Notes under the pieces: model-generated
Databases searched by the model: none
Told to the model about the DNA's origin: nothing
Seen by the model: only the letters and a program-made list of their open reading frames with translations
Shown here: positions 8,821-17,289 of the stretch, piece after piece
Numbering within the stretch: the first letter of the stretch is position 1
Layout: each line of letters opens with the position of its first letter
Assembly: GCF_001518815.1 (NCBI RefSeq)
Contig: NZ_CP013987.1
Span: 2,025,001-2,089,000 of the forward strand
From: Pseudomonas oryzihabitans
GTDB taxonomy: Bacteria; Pseudomonadota; Gammaproteobacteria; Pseudomonadales; Pseudomonadaceae
Length of the DNA: 64,000 nt
Direction of reading: 5' to 3'
Program-made: the position numbers and the translations under genes

Positions 8821-9466
8821 GTTCATGCTCAAGGCGCTGTGGAAGGCCTTCCTCGATACCCTGACCATGGTCAGCGTGTCCGCGGCCATCGTCTGGTTCG
8901 CCGGCATCGCCCTGGCGGTGGTGCTGGTCACCACCGGGCGCGGCGCCATCTTCGCCGCGCCCACCCTCAACCGGGTGCTGGGCACGGTGGTCAACGCCTT
9001 TCGCGCCACGCCCTTCATCATCCTGCTGGTGGCTCTGATCCCGCTGACGCGGCTGATCACCGGTACCACCATCGGCGTCTGGGCGGCGGTGGTTCCCATC
9101 ACCCTCAGCGCCACGCCGTTCTTCGCTCGTATCGCCGAGGTCAGCCTGCGCGAAGTTGGCGGTGGGGTAATCGAGGCGGCCCAGGCGCTGGGCTGCGAGC
9201 GGCGCCACATCGTCTTCAACGTGCTGTTGCCCGAGGCGCTGCCCGGCATCATCGGTGGCTTCACCGTGACCCTGGTAGCCATGATCGGCGCCTCGGCCAT
9301 GGCCGGCGCCATCGGCGCGGGCGGGTTGGGCGACCTGGCCATCCGCTACGGCTACCAGCGCTACGACACCCAGGTGATGGCCGTGGTGATCGCCATCCTG
9401 GTGATGCTGGTATGCGGTATCCAGTTCATCGGCGACCGCTACGTGCGGCACCTGCGGGCTCGTTAG
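8813..9466 (+). CDS. metI: Methionine-type ABC transporter permease MetI
   Basis: This 217-residue permease has about five membrane helices and the EAA coupling loop ([11 protein letters not shown] near residue 122, then G-x9-LPEALPG). That is the size and layout of MetI. I start at the ATG inside the end of metN, an 8-base overlap, since a start 14 codons upstream would add a non-membrane leader not seen in the family. Its stop overlaps by four bases the stop of the convergent GntR regulator gene. Confidence 0.9.
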   Translation: MSEFMLKALWKAFLDTLTMVSVSAAIVWFAGIALAVVLVTTGRGAIFAAPTLNRVLGTVVNAFRATPFIILLVALIPLTRLITGTTIGVWAAVVPITLSATPFFARIAEVSLREVGGGVIEAAQALGCERRHIVFNVLLPEALPGIIGGFTVTLVAMIGASAMAGAIGAGGLGDLAIRYGYQRYDTQVMAVVIAILVMLVCGIQFIGDRYVRHLRAR

Positions 9467-10476
9467 CTGAGGCGCTCCAGATAGGACGGCAGTTCCGGGT
9501 CGGGCAGCACCGACAGTACCTTGAGCCGCTGCAGGGTGCGGTCGCGGCCGCGCAGGAGGTGGTTGCGCAACTGGCTGGCCGCCGCATCGGGACTGCCCAC
9601 CAGCAGGGATTCCAGCACCAGGCGATGCTCCACCAGCACCGCCTCGTCCAGCGGGGTGCCGAGCGACTGGTGGAAGATGCGTGACACATTCAGCGGACTC
9701 TGGCTGTGAGCGATGAGCTGGGCCAGCTTTCGATTGCGCAGACCGGCCAGGCAGCGCCCATGCAGATCCGCCTCGATGCGCTCCACCGCCGCCCAGGAAG
9801 TGGGGGCGGGCTGGTCGCCCAGTTGCTCGAGCCGTTCGAGCATATCCAGCAGTTCGCTGCGCGCCAGCCCCGGCGCGGTCTGCAACAGCGCCTCGGGTTC
9901 CAGGAGCGCGCGGATCTCGTAGTCGTCGCGGATGGCCTGGGCGGTGAGGGGGCCGGCCAGCCACTGGCCATAGGGCTCCTTTTCCACCAGGCCGCGATCG
10001 TGCAGGCGCATCAGGGCTTCGCGGACCACGGCGCGACTGACGCCCAGGTGGTCGGCAGCCGGCTGCTCGTCCAGCCGGAAATGGCCGAAGAGCATGGCGT
10101 GGCTGACGCAGGCGGCGATTTCGTCGCCGACCCGCTCGCCCAGGGAGCGCGTATCGATCAATTCGTCGCTGCTGTCCAGGCCGAGCAACTGCCGCGTCAG
10201 CGGCTGACGCTGCGGCTCGCCCGCGGTACCGACCGGATCGATCAGGTAGCCGCGCCCCTCGAAGCGGCGAATCAGGCCTTCCTCCTGCAGCAGCGTCAGC
10301 GCCTGGCGCACCGGTACCCGGCTGGTGCCGAACAGTTGCGCCAGCGGCGCCTCGACCAGCACCAGCCCCGGCGCCGCACGGCCGGCCAGGATGGCTTCGC
10401 GCAGTGCACTGCGGATCATCGCGTAGCGCGCGGCGGTACGACTGTCATCGAGGGGGGCGGGGACTGCTGCCGACAT
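9463..10476 (-). CDS. GntR-family regulator with two winged-helix domains and FCD domain
   Basis: This 337-residue protein begins with a GntR-type winged helix (about residues 15-75, recognition region LAQLFGTSRVPVRQAL). A second one follows (about 100-165, AADHLGVSRAVVREAL), and then an all-helical FCD ligand domain to the end. Ordinary FadR-type FCD regulators are about 230 residues with one winged helix. I start at the ATG with GGAAGG upstream rather than 38 codons earlier, which would extend over the intergenic region. It diverges from the amidase operon and probably controls it through the inverted repeat at 10720-10752. The same two-helix layout recurs at 34559-35479. Confidence 0.85.
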   Translation of the reverse strand: MSAAVPAPLDDSRTAARYAMIRSALREAILAGRAAPGLVLVEAPLAQLFGTSRVPVRQALTLLQEEGLIRRFEGRGYLIDPVGTAGEPQRQPLTRQLLGLDSSDELIDTRSLGERVGDEIAACVSHAMLFGHFRLDEQPAADHLGVSRAVVREALMRLHDRGLVEKEPYGQWLAGPLTAQAIRDDYEIRALLEPEALLQTAPGLARSELLDMLERLEQLGDQPAPTSWAAVERIEADLHGRCLAGLRNRKLAQLIAHSQSPLNVSRIFHQSLGTPLDEAVLVEHRLVLESLLVGSPDAAASQLRNHLLRGRDRTLQRLKVLSVLPDPELPSYLERLS

Positions 10477-10719
10477 CGGGGACCTTCCGGAAACGAGATG
10501 AGAATTGTGGCACAGGCCCACGGCCTTTCGCGCGTTACCGGTGGGGTCAGGTACACGCACGGTAACGGGGCAGGCGTTACGGTTCTGCACAAAAATGGAT
10601 CTATTTAATTTAAGTACATTTTATTGGCTTGGGGTGAGGGCAGGTTCAGATCACCCCTATTGCCTCTATTTGCGAGCGGGCTGCGGCCTTTTGCTAAAGC
10701 TGGCACAAAGCCTGCTCTA

Positions 10720-10752
10720 TTAAACGTACCAAATTATAAAATGTACGTTTAA
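10720..10752. promoter_or_regulatory. Inverted repeat TTAAACGTAC-N13-GTACGTTTAA, probable operator
   Basis: Perfect 10-base arms (10720-10729 and 10743-10752) flank an AT-only core, with 23 bp between arm centres. The right arm runs into the AAGGAG ribosome site of the amidase gene, so a bound repressor would cover the transcription start region. The best candidate binder is the divergent GntR regulator at 9463-10476. Confidence 0.65.
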
Positions 10753-10761
10753 GGAGTGATG

Positions 10762-12117
10762 ATGGAATCCGCTCAAGCCCTGGCAATGGATGCGGTCGGT
10801 CTCGGTGAAGCCTATGCCGCCGGGACCCTCGATCCGGTCGCGGTATTCGAAGCGGCCCTGGGATGCGCCCAGTCTTCCTCTTCCGTCTTCATCACCCTGA
10901 CGATGGCACGCGGTCGCGCCGAAGCCCTGGCTTCCAGGGAGCGCTGGCGCGCTGGGCAGCCGCGTTCCCCGTTGGATGGCGTACCCCTGGCCTGGAAGGA
11001 CCTCTTCGATCTGCAGGGAGAGATCACCACCTGCGGTGCCGAACTTCGCCGCGCAGCGTCGCCTGCCACGATCGATGCCGTCATGGTCCAGCGCCTGAGC
11101 CAGGCTGGGCTGGTCAGCCTGGGCAAGGTCAATCTCAGCGAGTTCGCCTATTCCGGCATCGGCTTGAATCCCCATTTCGGTACGCCCGCCAACCCGTGGG
11201 CGAGCGGCGAGGTGCGTATCCCGGGAGGCTCCTCTTCCGGTTCGGCGGTGGCCGTCGCCGCGGGGATCGTACCCCTGGCCCTCGGCACCGACACTGCCGG
11301 GTCGGTACGCCTGCCGGCCGCCCTCAATGGCCTGGTGGGCTATCGCCCCAGCCTGGGTCGCTATCCGGCGGCTGGCATCTTTCCGTTGGCCGCCTCCTAT
11401 GACGCGCCGGGTCCGCTGGCGCGCAGCCTGCGTGACGTGCAGTGCCTGGATCACCTGCTGGTGGGCGGCGCTGCTCGACCGCTGCCGGCGGCAACGGATC
11501 TGCGGGTGGTGCTGGATGTGAGCGTGCTGGACGATGCCCGGATAGAGCCGGCGGTGCGAGCCAATCTGCTGGCCGCCGCCGAGCGGCTGGCCCGTGCCGG
11601 GGTGAGTGTGGAGCGCCGCGCTCGTACGGTCTTTGCCGAGGCCCTGGAGTTTCTCGCCGAGGAAGGCTGGCCAGGTGCGGTGGAGGCCTTCGCGCTGCAC
11701 CGCGACGTGCTCGACGGTCCCGACGCCGCGCACCTGGATCCGCGGGTACGGCAGCGCCTGGAGCGTGCGCGGGCGTTGCCGGTCGACCATCTGGCCGTTC
11801 TGCATGAACGCCGCGATCAGCTGCGGGCGCGCTTTGCCGCCGAATTCGCCGAGGCCCTGCTGCTGGTGCCGACAGTGAGCCGCGTGGCGCCGCTGCTGGC
11901 CCCTCTGGAAGCCGACGCTGATCTGTTCGCCGCCACCAATCTGGAGCTGCTGCGCCTGACCATGGCCGGGAGCCTGCTCGGTGCGCCTGGCGTATCGCTA
12001 CCGAGCGGCCGCGATGCCCAGGGCCTGCCCACCGGCCTGCTGCTGGTGGCCCCGGCGGCGGCGGACGAGCGCCTGCTCGATGCCGCCACGATCCTGGAAG
12101 CTCAGCTCCGCGTCTGA
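10762..12117 (+). CDS. Amidase, amidase-signature family
   Basis: This 451-residue enzyme has the Ser-cisSer-Lys machinery of amidase-signature hydrolases: Lys in PLAWKDLF (about residue 77), cis-Ser in GGSSSGSA (about 156) and nucleophile in GTDTAGS (about 180). The family hydrolyses amides, ureides and carbamates to acid plus ammonia or amine. Of three adjacent starts I choose the ATG at 10762, which sits five bases after a perfect AAGGAG. It opens an operon that continues through the deacetylase, carrier, dehydrogenases and COG0523 GTPase. The substrate is not evident. Confidence 0.9.
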   Translation: MESAQALAMDAVGLGEAYAAGTLDPVAVFEAALGCAQSSSSVFITLTMARGRAEALASRERWRAGQPRSPLDGVPLAWKDLFDLQGEITTCGAELRRAASPATIDAVMVQRLSQAGLVSLGKVNLSEFAYSGIGLNPHFGTPANPWASGEVRIPGGSSSGSAVAVAAGIVPLALGTDTAGSVRLPAALNGLVGYRPSLGRYPAAGIFPLAASYDAPGPLARSLRDVQCLDHLLVGGAARPLPAATDLRVVLDVSVLDDARIEPAVRANLLAAAERLARAGVSVERRARTVFAEALEFLAEEGWPGAVEAFALHRDVLDGPDAAHLDPRVRQRLERARALPVDHLAVLHERRDQLRARFAAEFAEALLLVPTVSRVAPLLAPLEADADLFAATNLELLRLTMAGSLLGAPGVSLPSGRDAQGLPTGLLLVAPAAADERLLDAATILEAQLRV

Positions 12118-12189
12118 TTTCAAGCGGCGGTGGCGGGGGCCCGGCTCCGCGATCGACCTGTGTCTGTCCGGGTACTGGAGGTTGCAACG

Positions 12190-13071
12190 ATGGCCAAAGA
12201 AATCTTCGTTTCCATCGGCGTCGACGTCGACGCGGTGGCAGGCTGGCTCGGCTCCTACGGCGGCGAGGATTCGCCCGATGACATCTCCCGCGGGTTGTTC
12301 GCCGGCGAGGTGGGGGCGCCGCGGCTGCTCAAGCTGTTCGAGCGCTACGGCCTCAAGACCACCTGGTTCATTCCGGGGCATTCGGTGGAAACCTTTCCCG
12401 AACAGATGCAGGCGGTGGCCGCGGCAGGTCACGAGATCGGCATCCACGGCTACAGCCACGAGAATCCCATCGCCATGACCCCCGAGCAGGAAGAGGCGGT
12501 GCTGGACAGGTCCATCGAGCTGATCACCACCTTGGCCGGCAAGCGGCCCACCGGCTACGTGGCGCCCTGGTGGGAATTCAGCCGGGTCACCAACGAGCTG
12601 CTGCTGAAAAAAGGCATCAAGTACGACCACAGCCTGATGCACAACGACTTCAGTCCCTATTACGTGCGGGTGGGCGACAGCTGGACCAAGATCGACTACA
12701 GCCAGCAGCCCGAGAGCTGGATGAAGCCCCTGGTGCGCGGCCAGGAAACCGACCTGGTGGAGATCCCGGCCAACTGGTACCTCGACGACCTGCCGCCGAT
12801 GATGTTCATCAAGAAGGCACCCAACAGCCACGGCTTCGTCAATCCGCGCCATCTGGAAGAGATGTGGCGCGACCAGTTCGACTGGGTCTATCGCGAGATG
12901 GACTATGCCGTCTTCCCCATCACCATCCACCCCGATGTCTCGGGGCGGCCGCAGGTGCTGCTGATGCTCGAACGCCTGATCGAGCACATCCAGGGTCACG
13001 CCGGAGTGCATTTCGCCACCATGGACGAGATCGCCGACGACTTCCTGCGGCGCCAGCCGCGCCAGCGCTAA
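12190..13071 (+). CDS. Polysaccharide-deacetylase-family hydrolase, HP0310/PgdA type
   Basis: This 293-residue NodB-fold protein shows [12 protein letters not shown] at the start, HGYSHEN (zinc histidines, about residue 85), VAPWWEF and [11 protein letters not shown] near the end. From memory it is very similar to Helicobacter pylori HP0310 (PgdA), a cytosolic-type deacetylase without signal peptide or membrane anchor. Here too no export signal is seen, so a small intracellular N-acyl or amide substrate is more likely than cell wall. A GGAGG precedes the chosen ATG; an earlier in-frame start lies in the spacer. Metal dependence fits the COG0523 metallochaperone gene in the same operon. Confidence 0.87.
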   Translation: MAKEIFVSIGVDVDAVAGWLGSYGGEDSPDDISRGLFAGEVGAPRLLKLFERYGLKTTWFIPGHSVETFPEQMQAVAAAGHEIGIHGYSHENPIAMTPEQEEAVLDRSIELITTLAGKRPTGYVAPWWEFSRVTNELLLKKGIKYDHSLMHNDFSPYYVRVGDSWTKIDYSQQPESWMKPLVRGQETDLVEIPANWYLDDLPPMMFIKKAPNSHGFVNPRHLEEMWRDQFDWVYREMDYAVFPITIHPDVSGRPQVLLMLERLIEHIQGHAGVHFATMDEIADDFLRRQPRQR

Positions 13072-13096
13072 GCGCCCAGCCCACAGGTACAGGACC

Positions 13097-14452
13097 ATGA
13101 CCCTCCCTGCCGCCAGCCCGCTCCATACGGAAACCACCGCTGCCTGGAAACCGCAGCAACTGTCTTCCGGTGATGTCCGCTATGCCACCTGGATCGCCTT
13201 CTTCGCCTGGGTGTTCGCCGTGTACGATTTCATCCTGTTCGGCACCCTGCTGCCGGTGATGGGTGGGCACTTCAACTGGAGCGAGGCCGAGCAGGCCGAA
13301 CTCGCCACCTGGGTGGCGCTGGGTGGGGCCATCATCGCCTTCGCCATCGGCCCGCTGGTGGACCGGATCGGTCGCCGCGGCGGCATCATCGTCACCATCG
13401 GCGGCACCGCCCTGTGCTCGGCGTTGACCGCGCTCTGTGCCGGCATGGGCAAGGTGCCATTGGTGCTGGTTCGCTCGGTCGCTGGCCTGGGCTACGCGGA
13501 GGAGGGGGTCAACGCCACCTACCTGACCGAGGTCTATGCCGCCTCCGACGATCCGCGGCTGATCCGGCGCCGGGGCTTCATCTACAGCCTGGTGCAGAGC
13601 GGCTGGCCGATCGGCGCCCTGATCGCCGCCGGGCTCACTGCCTTGCTGCTGCCCCACATTGGCTGGCAGGGCTGCTTCGTGTTCGCCGCCGTGCCGGCCT
13701 TCGTCATCGCGGTGCTGGCGCGCAAGCTCAAGGAGTCTCCGCAATTCCAGGTGCACGCCCGCATCCAGCGTCTGCGGCGCGAAGGCCAGGAGCAGGACGC
13801 CCGTGCCTTGGCCCACGAATACGGCGTGGACTACGAAGAGCACGCCAAGGCCGGCGTGGCCATGGCCTTCAAGGGCCAGGCGCTGCGCCCGACCCTGGTC
13901 TTGAGCCTGGCCATCCTGCTCAACTGGTCGGCGATCCAGGTGTTCAGCGTGCTGGGGACCTCGGTGATCGTCAGCGTGCACAAGCTCAGCTTCGAGAACT
14001 CGCTGTGGATCCTGGTGCTGTCCAACGCCGTCGGCTTCATCGGCTACCTGTTCCATGGCTGGCTGGGCGATCGCATCGGTCGGCGCAACACCGTGGCCCT
14101 CGGCTGGATGTGCGGCGGCGTGGCCTTCTTCGCCATGTTGCAGGCGCCGAGCCAGTTGGTACCAGTGGTGGCGCTCTACAGCCTGGGGCTGTTCTTTCTC
14201 ACCGGGCCCTATTCGGCCATGTTGTTCTTCATGGGCGAAAGCTTTCCCACCAGCATCCGTGCCACGGGTGGCGCCATCGTCCACGCCATGGGGCCGATCG
14301 GCGCCATCCTCGCCGGCCTCGGCATCACCAGCGTTCTCGGCAGCGGTGGCGAGTGGCACAGCGCCGCGCTCTGGTTCGGTGCCCTGCCGTGCTTTCTCTC
14401 CGGCCTGGTGATGTGGGCCGCGCGCCACGTCGAACCCACCAGCCTCAAATGA
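13097..14452 (+). CDS. MFS transporter (sugar/organic-acid type)
   Basis: This 451-residue carrier has about 12 membrane helices. It has two MFS signature loops, [12 protein letters not shown] after helix 2 (about residue 93) and [11 protein letters not shown] (about residue 320), and a central cytoplasmic loop of some 50 residues containing [15 protein letters not shown]. It lies 26 bases after the deacetylase gene with AGGA before the ATG. The position in the operon suggests uptake of the substrate that the amidase, deacetylase and dehydrogenases handle. The cargo is unknown. Confidence 0.88.
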   Translation: MTLPAASPLHTETTAAWKPQQLSSGDVRYATWIAFFAWVFAVYDFILFGTLLPVMGGHFNWSEAEQAELATWVALGGAIIAFAIGPLVDRIGRRGGIIVTIGGTALCSALTALCAGMGKVPLVLVRSVAGLGYAEEGVNATYLTEVYAASDDPRLIRRRGFIYSLVQSGWPIGALIAAGLTALLLPHIGWQGCFVFAAVPAFVIAVLARKLKESPQFQVHARIQRLRREGQEQDARALAHEYGVDYEEHAKAGVAMAFKGQALRPTLVLSLAILLNWSAIQVFSVLGTSVIVSVHKLSFENSLWILVLSNAVGFIGYLFHGWLGDRIGRRNTVALGWMCGGVAFFAMLQAPSQLVPVVALYSLGLFFLTGPYSAMLFFMGESFPTSIRATGGAIVHAMGPIGAILAGLGITSVLGSGGEWHSAALWFGALPCFLSGLVMWAARHVEPTSLK

Positions 14453-14463
14453 CAGGAGCCTCG

Positions 14464-15234
14464 ATGAACGCTCACATTTCACCCGTTGCCCTGATCACCG
14501 GCGCCGCTAGCGGCATCGGCCAGGCCCTGGCCGTCACCTATGCCCGCCATGGCGTGCGGGTGGTCGGCGGCTACTACCCCGGCGATCCCCATGACCCCGA
14601 AGACACCCGGCGGCTGGTGGCCGCCGCGGGTGGCGAGTGCCTGCTCGAACCGCTGGACGTCAGCGACAGCGCCTCGGTGGATGCCCTGGCCGATGCCGCC
14701 CTGGCGCACTTCGGACGACTCGACTATGCCGTGGCCAACGCCGGTCTGCTGCGCGCCGCGCCGCTGCTGGAGATGAGCGATGAGCGCTGGCACGAGATGC
14801 TCGACGTCGACCTTACCGGGGTGATGCGCACCTTCCGAGCCGCGGCGCGGCACCTGGGGGAGGGCGGCGCCCTGGTGGCCATATCGTCCATCGCCGGCGG
14901 TGTCTACGGCTGGCAGGACCATGCCCACTATGCCGCCGCCAAGGCCGGGGTGCCGGGCCTCTGTCGCTCGCTGGCGGTCGAACTGGCGCCGCGCGGCATT
15001 CGCTGCAACGCGGTGATTCCCGGTCTGATCGAGACGCCCCAGTCGCTGGACGCCAAGAACTCCCTTGGTCCGGAGGGCCTGGCCAAGGCCGCCCACAGCA
15101 TTCCCCTGGGCCGCGTCGGCAAGCCCGAGGAGGTGGCGGCGCTGGTGCGTTTCCTGACCAGTACCGAAGCCAGCTACATCACCGGCCAAAGTCTGATCGT
15201 CGATGGCGGTCTCACCGTGCGCTGGCCCGATTGA
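14464..15234 (+). CDS. SDR-family NAD(P)-dependent oxidoreductase
   Basis: This is a classical 256-residue short-chain dehydrogenase with cofactor motif TGAASGIG (residue 11), the NAG motif (VANAGLL), active Ser in AISSIAG (about 140) and YAAAK (about 154). It starts at an ATG with AGGAG eight bases upstream, 11 bases after the carrier gene. The reading frame is open far upstream into the carrier gene, but only this start is credible. It probably oxidises or reduces an alcohol/ketone made from the substrate of the operon. Confidence 0.88.
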   Translation: MNAHISPVALITGAASGIGQALAVTYARHGVRVVGGYYPGDPHDPEDTRRLVAAAGGECLLEPLDVSDSASVDALADAALAHFGRLDYAVANAGLLRAAPLLEMSDERWHEMLDVDLTGVMRTFRAAARHLGEGGALVAISSIAGGVYGWQDHAHYAAAKAGVPGLCRSLAVELAPRGIRCNAVIPGLIETPQSLDAKNSLGPEGLAKAAHSIPLGRVGKPEEVAALVRFLTSTEASYITGQSLIVDGGLTVRWPD

Positions 15235-15244
15235 GGAGAAGAGC

Positions 15245-15994
15245 ATGTTCGAGCTGACAGACCGTCGCGCCCTGGTGACCGGCGCCGCCAGCGGGATCGG
15301 CGCCGCCATCGCGCGAGCCTATGCCGCTGCCGGCGCGCACCTGGTACTGGCCGACCGCGACGCCGAGCGACTGGCGCGGGTGGCCACGGAATGCCGTGCC
15401 CTGGGCGCGTCGGTGACGGAGACCGTCGCCGACGTTGGCCAGCCGGATGGCGCCCGAGCCGGAGTGGACGCTTGCGTGGCGGCTTACGGCGGCATCGACA
15501 TCCTGGTCAACAATGCCGGGATGCTGACCCAGGCACCCTGTGTCGACCTGACCCTGGAGCAGTGGAACGACATGCTGCGCGTCGACCTCACCAGCGTCTT
15601 TCTCGCCAGCCAGCACGCCCTGCCGCACATGCAGGCGCAGCGCTGGGGACGCATCATCAATGTCGCTTCCCAGCTCGGCATCAAGGGTGGCGCCGAGCTC
15701 TGCCACTATGCGGCGGCCAAGGCCGGGGTGATCGGCTTCACCAAGTCGCTGGCGCTGGAGGTGGGCCGCGACAACGTGCTGGTCAACGCCATCGCCCCCG
15801 GGCCCATCGAGACGCCCCTGGTGGACGGCATTAGCGCCGACTGGAAGGCAGCCAAGGCCCGCGAGCTGCCGCTAGGGCGCTTCGGGCGCGCGGAGGAGGT
15901 GGCGCCGGTCGCGCTACTGCTGGCCAGCGATCCGGGTGGCAATCTCTTCGTCGGCCAAACCCTGGGCCCCAATTCCGGCGATGTCATGCCCTAG
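15245..15994 (+). CDS. SDR-family NAD(P)-dependent oxidoreductase (FabG-like)
   Basis: This second, diverged dehydrogenase has 249 residues: TGAASGIG at residue 12, NNAG (about 88), catalytic Ser in NVASQLG and YAAAK (about 155). The C-terminus, VGQTLGPNSGDVMP, replaces the usual VDGG ending. The ATG has GGAG upstream and lies 10 bases after the preceding dehydrogenase. Two adjacent SDRs suggest two successive redox steps or a stereo-inversion through a ketone. This is inference. Confidence 0.87.
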   Translation: MFELTDRRALVTGAASGIGAAIARAYAAAGAHLVLADRDAERLARVATECRALGASVTETVADVGQPDGARAGVDACVAAYGGIDILVNNAGMLTQAPCVDLTLEQWNDMLRVDLTSVFLASQHALPHMQAQRWGRIINVASQLGIKGGAELCHYAAAKAGVIGFTKSLALEVGRDNVLVNAIAPGPIETPLVDGISADWKAAKARELPLGRFGRAEEVAPVALLLASDPGGNLFVGQTLGPNSGDVMP

Positions 15995-16003
15995 GAGGTA
16001 CCC

Positions 16004-16303
16004 ATGTGCGGACTCTGCGGCCTGCTCGGGCCAGATCTCCATTGGAGCGATCCCCTGGGCGACGACCTGCCGCGACGGCGCGAGCGCCTGCGTCGGGTCG
16101 CGGCCATCAACCGGGTGGTGGCGCCGTTCCGGCTCACGGTGAGCGACGTCCAGGGCGCCTCCTACCTGGTCCAGGGTCCGACCGGACGCCAGGCGCTGGC
16201 CGAGGGGCTGGACGATCTCTGGCGCCAAGCCGAGGGGGTGCTGGGGCGACCGCTCGATCCCCTGGATCCGCGCGTCCTGGCACCGCTGGAGGGGGCGCCA
16301 TGA
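16004..16303 (+). CDS. Hypothetical 99-residue protein beginning MCGLCG
   Basis: I do not recognise this small protein. It opens with MCGLCGLLG, so there is a CxxC pair at residues 2 and 5. That resembles the N-terminus of class II glutamine amidotransferases (Cys2 nucleophile), but 99 residues is far too short for that fold. The rest is charged (DLPRRRERLRR), has a central RLTVSD segment resembling a short beta strand, and has no membrane segment. A strong AGGAGG precedes the ATG and the stop overlaps the start of the COG0523 gene. Metal or cluster binding through CxxC, with the GTPase next door as partner, is a guess. Confidence 0.75.
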   Translation: MCGLCGLLGPDLHWSDPLGDDLPRRRERLRRVAAINRVVAPFRLTVSDVQGASYLVQGPTGRQALAEGLDDLWRQAEGVLGRPLDPLDPRVLAPLEGAP

Positions 16304-17289
16304 GCCTGGCGGTCAATGTCATCACCGGCTTTCTCGGGAGCGGCAAGACCACGCTGTTGCGGCGCCTGCTGGCCCAGGAAGCCCTGGGCGAGACGGCGCT
16401 GCTGATCAACGAATTCGGCGAAGTCGGCATCGACCACCTGCTGGTGGAAGAGGTGGCGCCCGATACCGTGCTGCTGCCCAGCGGCTGCGTCTGCTGCTCG
16501 GTGCGCGGTGACCTCAAGGAAGCATTGCTGACGTTGCACGGGCGCCGTAGTCGCGGCGAGATCCCGGCCTTTCGCCGGGTCCTGCTGGAGACCACCGGCC
16601 TGGCCGATCCCGGCCCCATCCTGGCCACGCTCAACCTCGATCCCCAGCTGCGCGGTCGCTTCCACCTGGGGCTCCTGGTGACGGTGGTGGACGCCGAGCA
16701 TGCCGCGCTGCAGGAAGGGCTGCACCCGGAGTGGCTCAACCAGGTCACCGCGGCCGACCGGCTGCTGCTGAGCAAGGCCGACCGGGTCGCGCCTGCCGTG
16801 CTGGAGCGGCTGGACCGGCAGCTGGCCCAGCTCAATCCCACCGCCACTCGGGCCCTGGCGGCTTCCGTGGTTAGTGGCGATGACCTGCTGCTGGGCGAAG
16901 GCCTGCGGGCCGCCGACCCGGCCGCCGAGGTCGGTCGCTGGCGCCTGTTCGCCGCGGTCGCCGAAGGCCGCCACGGCAGCGCCGAGGTCTGCTGCCTTGA
17001 GTTCGACCGGCCGCTGGACTGGATGGCCTTCGGGGTGTGGCTGTCGATGCTGCTAAGATGCCACGGGCAACGCATCCTGCGAGTCAAGGGCATCCTCGAC
17101 GTGATCGACGCCAGCCAACCCATCGTCATCCATGGCGTGCAGCACAGCCTGCATCCGCCGGTGCACCTGCCGGCCTGGCCGGCGGGCGAACGCCGCTCGC
17201 GCCTGGTATTCATCGTCCGTGACCTGGATACCGCGCTGCTCAGGCGCTCCTTCGCCGCCTTCATGGGCGGCCTGGGCCGGGCCGCATGA
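16300..17289 (+). CDS. COG0523 (CobW/ZNG1-type) GTPase, metal chaperone
   Basis: This 329-residue G3E GTPase has Walker A GFLGSGKTT (about residue 10), NEFGEVG, the metal-binding SGCVCCS (CxCC, about residue 65), switch ETTGLADP and the base-recognition region LLLSKAD. The CobW C-terminal domain follows. Such proteins deliver Zn or another metal to client enzymes at the cost of GTP. An in-frame extension upstream covers the previous gene in another frame and is rejected; the ATGA overlap fixes the start. The likely client is the metal-dependent NodB-fold hydrolase of the same operon (inferred). Confidence 0.9.
   Translation: MSLAVNVITGFLGSGKTTLLRRLLAQEALGETALLINEFGEVGIDHLLVEEVAPDTVLLPSGCVCCSVRGDLKEALLTLHGRRSRGEIPAFRRVLLETTGLADPGPILATLNLDPQLRGRFHLGLLVTVVDAEHAALQEGLHPEWLNQVTAADRLLLSKADRVAPAVLERLDRQLAQLNPTATRALAASVVSGDDLLLGEGLRAADPAAEVGRWRLFAAVAEGRHGSAEVCCLEFDRPLDWMAFGVWLSMLLRCHGQRILRVKGILDVIDASQPIVIHGVQHSLHPPVHLPAWPAGERRSRLVFIVRDLDTALLRRSFAAFMGGLGRAA

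Noticed and set aside
8387-9964. 525-codon minus-strand open frame across metN, metI and the GntR gene
   Set aside because: It is low-complexity Gly/Ala/Arg/His-rich and antisense to conserved genes, so it is a shadow frame.
13414-14463. Upstream in-frame extension of the first SDR gene to 606 residues
   Set aside because: This part is the second frame of the MFS gene. The ATG at 14464 with its ribosome site gives a normal SDR.
16004-16303. Class II glutamine amidotransferase from the MCG start
   Set aside because: The fold needs about 200 residues and further motifs that are absent; only the first six residues resemble it.
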